Shown here: positions 27,301 to 39,300 of the stretch, piece by piece
Layout: each line of letters begins with the position of its first letter
Position numbering within the stretch: the first letter of the stretch is position 1
Program-made: the position numbers and the translations under genes
The notes under the pieces: generated by a model
What the model saw: only the letters and a program-made list of their open reading frames with translations
Told to the model about the DNA's origin: nothing
Database searches by the model: none
Origin: Caprella mutica
Lineage: Eukaryota; Arthropoda; Malacostraca; Amphipoda; Caprellidae
Assembly (NCBI GenBank): GCA_947561585.1
Contig: CANNZV010000497.1
Coordinates: 299,034 to 363,033, forward strand
DNA length: 64,000 nucleotides
Reading direction: 5' to 3'

Positions 27301-30300
27301 CTCTCGGTAGGTTAAGTTACGAATTATCGGTCAGTGCCGCACCATCGGTCTTATAAGAAAAACTCTATAATAATTACTCAACATTTATTTTATTTGTAAT
27401 CCATTATACCTGCAATTATTAACTAATTATTACTATATACCATTATCTTATATGATCGGAGACATGTAACCGAGCAATAACTCGTAAGTTGCCCTAATCA
27501 CTCCTACCCTAATTACCTAATTAACATCAGTAGAGTGACTCAGAGAGATTATTAAAGGCTAATTGAAATGACCCTAAAGACAGACACGCTATAAGGAGAC
27601 AGAAATACTTTGTAGGTTGTCTTGTCCGGAGATGTTTTACGGGTTCTATAGAGAGAAATACCTAAATAAAGAATATTCAAGCAGTCGTTCTTCAAACACA
27701 GTGTGTGTCCATCAAAACTATCCACTGCCATTGAATATGAGTATCTATACTAATAATTTCCCTCGTGTGTTTATTTATTTGTTTATTTATTTATTTATTT
27801 GGTGTCCGCTTCTACACGACGGGTATTAAACATAAAGAATGTAACTATGATTTAAATTCCTTTGTTTTTATTCAATTTTTAAATGTATTTTATCTATAAA
27901 ACTATGCAGAAAATTTAATTTAATTTATTAAAAGTAACCTAATAACGGGTACTAAATTGGATTTGATGATGACATGATATATTTAACGGGAAAGTACACT
28001 AGTCTCTATAATATAATACACTAGATCTGTCTGTGTTACTTGGAGCAATATTACTCACAAACTGGAGGACATAGAGACTTTAAAATTTACAACTTTTTAG
28101 AAAGTGGTGTCGAATTTAACGTGTTATAAGGATTTTTTTAAAATTCGAACGGGTTTTCGAATTATTAACACTTGTTTTATAATGGGATACATAGGAATTA
28201 ATTCGACATACTTTCCAGGATATTGATATTTTCAGAGACTATCCAACAGAATGGGCTGAAATTTTCTGGAAACCTCCGGCCTATGGTCCTACAGAACGCT
28301 ATTGATTTGTTTTACGAAATTCGAACGGGTGTTTGAATTATTCGAATTTTAAGTTTTAATGGAATAGATAGGGATTCAATTCAAATCTGGAAATACATGG
28401 TAACATACGAAATATAAAAAAAAAAAAAAATTGCATTAATTGAATCGAAAAAATATCTACAATATGTGAAAATGGTCTACAAAAATAACTGTGTTAACTG
28501 TTTTTTAAAATTCGTAGTACTTTTCTAGATATGACTAAAATTAGAAAATGAAAAATAAAATTCTACGCTGGTTATCATTTTTCCTCACGAAAATAAATGA
28601 CATATTTTGCACGATTGAAAATATAATAATTAATTTTAATATTGATATTGACCGGTGGGAATATGAAAAAATATTCGAAATAAATGATATTTATAATATT
28701 TTTAATCAAATTATAATGAATTTTACATAATTATATTAATTAATGTAAATGAATGGAATATCACTGCTATAACTATATGTGGATTCTATTTCAATCATTG
28801 AACTGATTGCTGTAGCTAAAAATTATTTTTCATAATATGATTATTTATTTTAAATAATGTTTGTAATTTGTAGTTATTTATAAATCGCCCCCAGGGGCTC
28901 TATCCTGAAGCTGTCTGTGGTGAATGGAAGAGAAGGGGGGTGGCGTCCCTTGGGCCCCGAACTGTTGTAATTTGGATTATGGATTGTCTTTTTTCATTTT
29001 TACCATGTTAATAATTTTTTTAACGCTACTTGCAGTTTTAGAGGATAGTGCTAGGGTTAAGCTCTTCAACTACGAGGTCTTAAATTTTGTGTTAGGTAGG
29101 CTCGTAGGCTTCATTTACTATCACCTCTTCATTTTCCTCTTCCATCCGTGAGTGCAGCCACCGGTGCTTGTGTCCCGTTTCGTCACATTCCTTGGTAAGT
29201 GACTGCATTCACGGAGTAGCTTTTCTGCATCCATGAGCATTGTCACCGACGGTGGTAAGTGACTTTGTTCATGGAGCCACTTTCCTCTCTGACTGCTTCT
29301 TCCAGTCCCTTGTATTTAATTTCCTTTTGACGTCAGCGATATGGCCTTTGGTTCCGAAGCAGACGTTAAGCCCCTACTAAAATAAAAATATTTATAAATC
29401 TACCTTATTTGATAATATCTGATGTATATGATAGCATCCTACACAATTTGATGACGTCACAGGACGGAAAATTATTCTTTACTGGTACTTAATTATTTTT
29501 TAATGTAATGGAAAATGGGATGTATATGACCCAAAAAACTAATGAATATCCCTAAAAATTATATAATATTGGAATATATGCCCGTTACCGTGCATTTTGC
29601 ACGGGCACCCACTAGTTAGGTATAATTCATCTACGTATCTTTGGTACCACTATTTTGAGTTATGGACCTCCTTCAGCGTATAAACTGAAGAGCAAGTGAA
29701 ACAACGTAAAAAGTAATCATCCTTCTACTTTTCTATTTGGTACCAATATATTATGCATATTATCGTTAGCGGAGACAGTATACAGGGTAGCGCAAAAAAA
29801 GGAAACCCATTTTTAAACTAGTCTATTTTATAAACTACCAAAGCTAAAAAAATTCTAAAAACATAGTTTTATTCGTTTACTCTTTTTGCATCTATCATGA
29901 TAAACTATTATAAGTATAACATCCTACAGCGAATTAAAAAAAAGTAAATAAAAAGGTCTTGCGCGAGCACGAAATATACCAATTTCATAATAGGGATAAT
30001 TTATTTCCATATGGTAGTAGTAAAAATATAATTAAATCCAACAATTTAGCGTTTTTTTTATTGACTCTTTCAATCATGGAAATACATCTTCTTCACCAAT
30101 CACGATATCTTCTACAAAATGTGCATTTCTTTGCAGAAACCATTTTGCAAAATTATTTAGACTGTGCGGTAAATCAGTTTAATGAGTTTGAGCCTTACAT
30201 GCTTCTTCAAAAAATAATATCTTAAATCATGTTTAACAATTCGGCGAAATGTCTCTTAAATGATATCTAATCCTTACCTTCTGATTTACAAATGTTTTTA

Positions 30301-33300
30301 TTCGTTCATTCTTTCCTGAGACATGATACATTTTTGTTCAAATTTAAGGTGGTTTCTTCTGTTTTGAACTTATTAACCTTCGTCAATATGGTTTTATAGT
30401 TGTTGGAAATCTTTCCTGAAAGTGTTCAAAATGTGGTTGAACCTTCGTAAAACTTCCAGTGTTTAAAAGATTTGTCACAACAAAACTCTGTTCTTTTGAA
30501 AACTGCATTTTGAGGGTTTCGAATAGGAGATACAAATTAACGGCGAACTGATTTTATAAAGATATCAATTTTACCTTCAAAACCCAACTTTCATATGGTA
30601 ATTATTTGTTTTATTTCATCTTATTCTTTACGAAAAATAGTAGAATTTAATGTTTTTACATCCATATAAAATGAAATATACTCTTATGATTTTTTTTTTC
30701 ATATATTTCGTGCTCGTGCAAGCCCTTTTTAATTACTTTTTTAAAATTCGCTGTAGGATGTTTAATTTTTGTCGTAACTTATAATAGTTCATCGTGATAG
30801 ATGCAGAAAAAGTAAACGACTAAAAGAGTGTTTTTAGAAAATTTCTGGCTTTGATAGTTTGTAAAATAAATTAGTTTGAAAATGGGTTTCCTTTTTTTGC
30901 GCCACCCTGTATAGTACTTTCAAGTTATAGTACATTGGTGATATGGATTAAAATTTAGCTTTGAAACACGCTTTTCCTCCCCTCACTTTCCTTTACACCC
31001 TCATCCCCCCCCCCCTCTAACAAACAAGCTCAGTTCATTTAACTCTACTGCCTCTGATTGTGTCCCTCATCATCTGTTGACAATTGCGCCAAATTAGAGA
31101 CTGCCATTAGGCCTATTGAAGTCTTTGGTGTGCCCATGCACGGCCTATTGACCCTCACCCAGTCTATCTGTGACAAACAGACCAATTTATTCATTAAAAT
31201 TACCTTCTTTTCAGTGCTCATTTCGCCATTTGTTTACCGTAGTGCAGTTGATGATCTTTCCCATCACTTGTGATGTACATCAAAGCATCTGACATACCAC
31301 CTACACATCTTTTGAATATTTCTAACTTATTTAGATAGCTCTACACTCTTCATGCTGAAAGTGTGAGAGAGAGGATTAGGTTACTATGCTACTCAGAGAC
31401 ATCAGTGATAGCAAAAGTACCTACCTACACAATGACTACATGTCACCACTATTGATATGGCCTTCTATTTAACTCATACACTACTAGGTATGGTGTGTCC
31501 TCTGCCGTACCAACCCTACTACTCTATCCCAACAGTGATACTAACATTCGTAAGATTGATTTCGGTCGATAGGGTAAGTTACGAATTGTCGGTCAGGTCC
31601 GCATTCTCGGTCATAAAAAAAAATTAACCATTGTCATTTTTCTTATATGTCTGAAAATGTGGACCTGACCAATATTTCGTAACTTACCCTAGTTGTATTA
31701 AACGACGAACTTTTTGAAATTTGAAAGTCTTTACTAAATCTTAAGATACGAGATTGTTAAAAAGAAAGAAAATGAGACACAAGTTTATTAACTAGATGAC
31801 AAACACTGTTGGAAAAATATTACAAATTGCATCCATCCAAACACTGTCTGCAATCAATGTTCTTTTTCACTTTACCTGTTGTAAATATGTACTGTGATAA
31901 CCATTTGACTAGTAGTAATATCTAAAGTTTACAAAATAACTAAGATGCTATTTAATTGTACCTATCAGCGTGTACTGTATCAGTACCTTCTGTTTCAGAG
32001 CAAAGTGCACGGGGCAGTGCTGTTGGAGCAGGTATGTCGCCAACTGAACCTCCTGGAGAGTGACTACTTCGGACTGGAGTACACTGACGGCTCCACTGTC
32101 TACTGGCTAGATCTCGACAAACCTATGAACAAACAGGTCAGAACTGAAACGAGTGACAGATGGGAGAACTGTAGCTATTTAACGTCCTTAGGGTGAATTA
32201 CGAATTATCGGTCAGTTCCACATCTTCGGCCATATAAGAAAAAATTATATTATAATTATTATTTAATTTTTATTTTAATTGGTATCCATGATACATGCAG
32301 GTATCATGGATACCAATAAAAATTAAATAATAATTACTTATCGCCATTCTTGTTCATTCTGGAGTGTTCCAGAGGTGCCAACTTATGAGATGTCCACCTG
32401 CATCGGCCGTTAACTTAAGCATTCAGTTCGCCATTTGCATTCGGCGCGTTAACATGTGTGTTTTTTCCTGCTCCCCTAGGCTTAAAGTCTAGTTGTGCGT
32501 GCACAAGCCTAGATGTTCTCGTATACAGATAAGTGTTTTTATTATAGCTTTTCTTTTAGTTCTATAGGATATACAATTTTAGCCACTTTTGCTCGTTATT
32601 ATAAATTTTAAAAAATTACCTATCTTGCGTGGTACTTGAAAACAGGCATTGCTGATAGTTTTTAAGTGAGCCAGTTAACTACTAACTAGTTATAGGTTGT
32701 ATGCCTATAGTCTCTTTCCAATAATTTCACAGACAGGGGAATTTCGATAACCCCCTGCTGGACCGAAGACAAACCCTAGAAATTCGTGACTAGGGTAAAT
32801 CTAGTTAGTTCGAAGCCGGTAATTCGAGACCGTGCTTACACTGCAAATATACGCTATATCGTGTATAACTAACTCACTTAATATTTTCGTCCCAAATTTA
32901 CGGTGACTACTAACCAGTTAACTACTAACTAGCTATAGGCTTAGCTATGCCTATAGAGTCTCTTTCCAAATTTCACATAGTGAAATTCTTCTCTAGTAAG
33001 AGAAAAATTATAGACAGGGGAATTTCGATAACCCCCTGCTAGGATTGATGACTAAAACTCTAAGAATTCGTGACTAGAGTTACTAGTTAGAATAGATAAA
33101 GCCGGAAATTCGTGACCGTGCTTAAACTGGATATCTCAAAAATACGATAGGGTCACATAGGTAAATTGCGGCTCCCAAATTACATTGAAATGTTGCATTG
33201 ATATCAAAAGAAGCGCGGTGAATAATATAATTTATTAATATTATTTTTTAACGTGTGTTTTGAAACCATGATGTTTCTTTAGTTAGAGGCCGCAGTTAGT

Positions 33301-36300
33301 TAGCGTGCCGCAATTTACCTGCTTGACCCTATATCTAGTAACTATTCAACTCTCTTAAAATTTTCGTCACAAATTGGTGACTACCAGTTTACTACTAACT
33401 AGCTATAGGCTTAGCTATGCCTATAGAGTCTCTTTCCAAATTTCACTCAGTGAAATTCTTCTCTACTAAGAGAAATTATAGACAGGGGAATTTCGATAAC
33501 CCCCTGCTAGGTTTGATGACTAAAACCCTAAGAATTCGTGACTAGGGTACTAGTTAGCTAGTTCAAGCCGGAAATTCGTGACCGTGCTTTACTGGATTGA
33601 ACAAATATACACTATATATCGTATAATACTATAACTTTCTTGAACTTCCTTATTATATTATATGGTAACTTTACATATGTGCAATAATACTCTAAATGAA
33701 AAATTTTAACGGGTACAAAGTGGCGTAAATTGTAAATAATACTTGTTTGTAATCATTGCCTAGGGTCCCACAGGTAAATTGCGGTCCAATTGCAGTCTTT
33801 GCAAGAACTTTTCTAAAACTTTTTGATTCGAATTTTTATTGAAATTTGTTCAGATATCTGAAGTAGCGGAATTGCATTCTATATTTTATTATTGTTTGAA
33901 GCTATGATATTTCTGTGGTTAGAGGACACAGTTAGTTAGTGTACCGCAATTTCCTGCTTTACCCTATCTAGCTTATAATTGGTAGCTACTTAAAGATTGA
34001 TATTGCTACTAGTGCTATGTATTCCATTCAAGAAGCACCATGAATTTATGGATACAATTAATAATAATAATCCAGTTAACTACTAACTAGTTATAGGTCT
34101 CTTAACAATAACTTCACATCGTGAAATTTTCTCTGATTCAGAGATATAATATAGACAGGGGAATTTTGAAGAGAAATCCTAAAAAAATGTGACTAAGGTA
34201 AATCTAGTTAGTTAGTTTGAAGCCGGTATTTTGAGACCGTGCTTTCACTGGAAATATCAAATATACGCTACGCTATATTGTGTATAATTTTTCAACTCTT
34301 TATAAAAATTTCGTCACAAATTCATGGTGACTACTAACTAGCTACAGGCTATAATATGCCTATTGAGTCTCCTTCCATATAAACTCACATTATGAAAATT
34401 TTCTGTTTCAGAACAATTTGAGAGGGGATTTCGATATTCACTACTATGATTGAAGACAGTCTCTATGAATTTTCAGCTAGGGCAACTAGTTAGCTATTTT
34501 AGCCGGGAATTTGTGACCCGAGCTTGTACTGGCTACATCTAAGGAACACTAGACATATCGTGTAACTTGAACTTTAGTCTCAAGTACCAATATTAATTTC
34601 TTAACAAATACAGACTGTTAATACCACTACAGATATGTTTTGCAATTGCATATCCATGTCTAGTTCTTCAATAAAAATTTTGCTGGAAGCCAGTTAACTT
34701 ACTAGTTATATGCTAATGCCTACAGTCTCTTCCCAAATGAATTTGCAATGTTAAGTTTTTCTCTGATTCAGAGAATTAACAGGGGAATTTCGATAACCTC
34801 CTGCTAGGATTCAAGACTGTTCATAGTTTTTCTAGTAGGCCAGTTTACTATGTGTCGTAATATACCTACTTAACCCTAAACTCTAATTACCTATATTCCC
34901 CGATAAATTCTTCTGCGACTCGGGAATTGACGAAGAGTTGAAGACTGTTGAATACATTGTTGCACTAGAGCAACAACTAGTTCAACGGGAAATTTGGTAC
35001 ACATAGTTACATAAAACCTGTATTTCAAAATTATTTCTTATTTTGGAAATTCAAAAATTAATGTCTATAGGTATGAAGATTGGTCATAGAGAAGAATAAT
35101 AATTTTCGGTTCAGTTTTCTCATTCATATAAGACGTGGAGGACTTCATTTATCTATAAATTTATCTAAGCCATTGAATCTGCATATCCATTATTAACGTT
35201 ATTAATTAGAACATTGAAGAACTGTAGTTGGTTCAATGGAATAAATTTGTCTCGTGGCCTCTATTGATTTTGAAGATGATTACTTTTCTGTCCATATAGA
35301 GAATAATACCGTAGATATTAGAAATTGGAAAACATTTCTAACTCAAGTAAGTTTGTAGCTAAAGGCTCTACTTGTGAATCATGCAACTTAAGTCATGAAT
35401 TCTATATTGGCAAAATTAAGAACTGAAAGTTACTTGTCTACGTACTATTTAATTTACTTAATTGATAGATGAATTCGTATATGAATGGACTGTTGCAGAG
35501 AGAGAGAGAGCACTGTTGTTATTAGTAATGAAAATTTTTTTATTTTATTTATTCCTAATCATTAGAAAGGAATGATTTTTAATTGATGCAACAAATTTGA
35601 GCAAAATTCTATTAATTGTGACGTTTTTATTTTTTATCAAACTGTTGACTCTCTGCCTTCCAGCAGTTTAAGGGGGAGGTTTATTCTTTATAATTTTAGA
35701 ACGTCTTAAAATTAATGCTCTCAAAATTGTCAATAGTAACTTACAAAAGAATAGAAATTGATGATGATTATCCAGCTTAAAGTATTTAGACACCCTTTCA
35801 TTACTTTAGTTTCGTAAGCGTTGAAGGTATTTTTGGTTTCAAGCTTTCGATTGAAAAGATTTCTATTCATCATCAGGAGAAGTGTGGAAAACGTGGCCTT
35901 CAACTCTGAGTTTATATAACCTCTGATAATATGGATTTTCCAGTTGAATATGAATCTTTTCAATCAGTTTAGTAAGCATAAACCATAATTCTCAAAGTAT
36001 TGTAATTAGCTACCACTGATGCATAAACTTGAAGAATGTACATTTCTTATAAATGTATTAAATTTTATTTAAAATAGATGGGATTATATATGCTAAGACT
36101 CTACCTCCCACATTAATGTACTAGAACTGAAGGCCATTTTTATCCGGTTGGCAGGGCCTTTTCAAATGACATTTAGTTTGTCCACATCAAAATATTTACC
36201 GTCAAGACTACAAATATTCAGCCATGCTCTCGTATTAGTTAAAGATTTTGACAACGTCTGTTAGAAGACTTATTTTTCTGTGAAAAAATATACTTTTATC

Positions 36301-39300
36301 AAAACATTCATGCTGATAAAGTAAGTTGGTATTTTGATGGGATTACCGAATAGTAGCTGATATCTAACGTTTAAGTATCATGAGGCTTTATAAAATTTAG
36401 GAAGACCAAGTGCAACAGTGTTCATTACCCCTTTTGCTGCGGTACAAAATCAGTAACATGTGTTTTTAGTGCAGAATTTCCGCCAAACCTCTATAAACAA
36501 CATAGCTAGATCACAAGTGGTATATTTCTTGAGTAGACAGAAAATTGATCCCATGCAATTTAATGATGTAAATTATTGATATAAAGTTTTCTTATAATAC
36601 TGGATTATGTACAGTGAAATCGCTTGCAGTAAAGAGTGTTAGTTATTGAATTAGTGCAGGTATCCTGGATACCAATTAAAATAAAAATTAAATAAGACTA
36701 ACCACTCCCATGTACAAATGATCTTGGAAGTTTCTTCTGTTTTGAATTTTGAAAAATTATTTCCCTCTGGAAAGTATTGCTTTTAGAATTTCAACCTATT
36801 AATTAATGAGATATGGTACAAGCTCAATGATCTATACATCAAGTTCCAACTTTCAAAGTTATGGATGTATAAAGATTTTGTATCATGAGACTATTTCAAT
36901 TACTTTTTACACCACGTGTGGGAAATAATGAATTCCTGATTAAATGAGGTATTTTAATGTCAATTCAAATTCTGTCTATATTTAACCTTCAAAGAGTACA
37001 TGGATTAGATTTCGTGGAGAGTCTAATCAACTCTGTAAGTTTCCGAAAATCATACAAACAGTACCTATCTATTTCAAAAATAGGTAGACGGATTGAAGCA
37101 ATTATGGAAGAGGCAGGAATCGACATTGCTAATTTTAATCTCTGCACTTGTGCAGCAGCTGCCTGTTCTTTCTTGAACCATAATATTACCATTGACGATA
37201 TTCAAGGTCGCAGGCTGGGCCAACGTTACAATTTTCTGATGCTCTTATTTTAAATTCATACTTGAAAATTGGTTGGTCTCATCTTTTGCTGCGTTCTTTA
37301 AAATCTCATAAGTTGGCACCTCTGGAACACTCCAGAATGAACAAGAATGGCGATAAGTAATTGAACAGTTACCCGAGGCTTACCTGTAAGGTGAAGGGTG
37401 ACTTCAATTACTTCGGAAGCCATTCTTGTTCATTTTTTCTGGAGTGTTCTTTCCCGCCCGGAGCGCTCCCGCCCGAACACTCCAGAAATACACAACAAAA
37501 GATTCGATCTTTGAATACTGAATGCTTAAGTTAACGGCCGATGCAGGTGGACATCTCATAAGTTGGCACCTCTGGAACACTCCAGAAAAAATGAACAAGA
37601 ATGGCTTCCGAAGTAATTGAAGTCACCCTTCACCTTACAGGTAAGCCTCGGGTAACTGTTCAATTATAATATAGTTTTTTCTTATATGGCCGAAGATGTG
37701 GAACTGACCGATAATTCGCAACTTATCCTATTCTAACTCAGAGTTACTGTTTAGCTAGTTTTAATACTTTTACTAAGTACTTTGTAGTTTTGCTTTTTAT
37801 GATTTTCGTACTGATTTGCAAACTAATATTGAATAAAAGGCAACTCACATGGATAACATGCATTCAAAATGGAAATATCTGATGAATAATGTTCAAATGA
37901 TTGCTTATAATTTTACAGATAATTTGTTTCAAAGATTTAGATAGCATTGAGGAGTTCCAATAACAATTTCTTTGATTTCATAGATATTAGCTAGTCTCCT
38001 TCTCATTTATATTTATAAATTCAGTATCCTTGATACTGAATAAAATACTGCGTATCCTAGATGCAATAACACAGCTATTTACTTTTAGTAGGCACTTTCC
38101 TGGCATTTACTGAATACTTTATTGTATTACTTTGAATGTGTGTTTGTGACGTCATATCACTTGCCATTTTAAATTTTTCACCCCTTAGGTGCCTTTAATA
38201 TGTTACTGTATTCACAGTGACCTCAGTGCCTGCCTCACAGCTCTTGTGTAGCAATGCATTCTCAGTGAGGCTGCTGGTTCTAACCGGTCTCAAGGTCACG
38301 CCTTCTTCCCACTGATGTTATAGCGCTACAAAACACCTGTCTGCATTCCTAGCACTGCCATAAACTAACCCTTTCTTTCTTCAAATAAACATTTAGTTCT
38401 TTCTTATGTGACCGAAGATGTGAAACTGACAGAAGAACTTATTCCACCAATTCATTTCAGTCAATAATTCTAACTTAGAACTGCATTATGAAAAGCATCA
38501 GAATATTTTTTTTTCCAAAAATATCTACATGTCTAGCATATTTGATAATTTAGCACTTTAACTACGTATTTGTACACATTTGTACCACTGTGTGTAACAA
38601 CCGTAATTAAATTGTGACATTATGTGCTACAATTATACTTACCACTGTTTTCATCATACAGACAATATCAATAGGTACAAACAGAGGTACTCAGCTCCTC
38701 TCGCTACCATGGCACATGTGATACAGAAGTAGTAACACACACTTGTAATTTCGGAAACGTCAGTTAGGCTAGACTGCATTTTGAGGTACTTAGTCAACAT
38801 GTTGAAATGGAATTACGAGGGAAAAAACTCAATTATCACCACAATGAGCTTGCTATTATTTCCATTCAATTCTCATATTCTCAATAAGAATATTCTCTTC
38901 TCAAATAGCTAATAGAGATTGGTGACTATTCTTCCATTCAATTGAACTTTGCTTTCATTACTGCAGCACCAATAGTATGTGCTTCAATAAGGGAGTTTGC
39001 TTCTTCATTTGACAGTTTGTTTAACTTCTATTTTAATTGGCAGTATCTAGAATACCTGCAAGTATCATAGATACCAATTGAAGTAGCTAAGTTAAATGAT
39101 AATCATTTCATAGGTAGCTAATCTTTTTTTAGTATCGAAAATGTGGATTTGTTCAGTAATGTTATTTTCCCTGCTTATTTTACCACTTAGGTTTGTCTGA
39201 GTCAAGTAGAACCAGTGCTGAGGTTCTGCGTGAAGTTCTACACCCCTGATCCCGGTCAGTTAGAGGAGGAGTACACTCGGTACCTGATGGCCCTGCAGAT

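Larger units (their letters stand above)
32671..34838. repeat. Array of six hairpin-rich units, about 243-bp period
   Basis: Units at 32671-32844, 32914-33130, 33384-33595, 34072-34251, 34326-34532 and 34690-34838 (last partial). The best units can form a closing stem CCAGTT/AACTGG, CTAACTAG/CTAGTTAG, then CTATAGGC/GCCTATAG, AATTTCAC/GTGAAATT, TTCTCT/AGAGAA, CAGGGG/CCCCTG, ACCCTA/TAGGGT and AAGCCGG/CCGTGCTT. The stem ACCCTA/TAGGGT in units 1 and 3 is ACTCTA/TAGAGT in unit 2, a matched two-sided change. Spacing 1-2 and about 4-5 is 243 bp; the larger gaps are partly filled by foldback elements. It could be a structured RNA, a DNA-level hairpin satellite, or a transposon subterminal region. Confidence 0.8.
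32332..37362. mobile_element. Unclassified 5.0-kb TIR element in intron 2
   Basis: About 60-bp inverted ends: AATTACTTATCGCCATTCTT at 32332 and AAGAATGGCGATAAGTAATT ending at 37362, continuing through GGAGTGTTCCAGAGGTGCCA. The inside holds an array of hairpin-rich units (32671-34838), two small foldback elements, and an unassigned 98-codon frame near the right end. No recognisable transposase, so I leave it unclassified. Confidence 0.78.
32189..37730. mobile_element. MITE family A split by a nested insertion (intron 2)
   Basis: Left arm 32189-32331 and right arm 37666-37730 belong to one copy: both share the private variant CTTCGGCCATATAAG / CTTATATGGCCGAAG, where other copies have GGTC. The left half carries palindrome C at 32281-32314. 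The intervening sequence is the nested element below. Confidence 0.82.

Noticed and set aside
32671..34838. Hammerhead ribozyme in the hairpin units
   Set aside because: TTGATGA and GAAA-like pieces are present, but not the CTGATGA ... GAAA core in the right order with three stems.
32671..34838. tRNA-like element, because of TTCGAT in a hairpin loop
   Set aside because: The loop is too long for a T arm and there is no acceptor stem, D arm or anticodon arm at matching distances.
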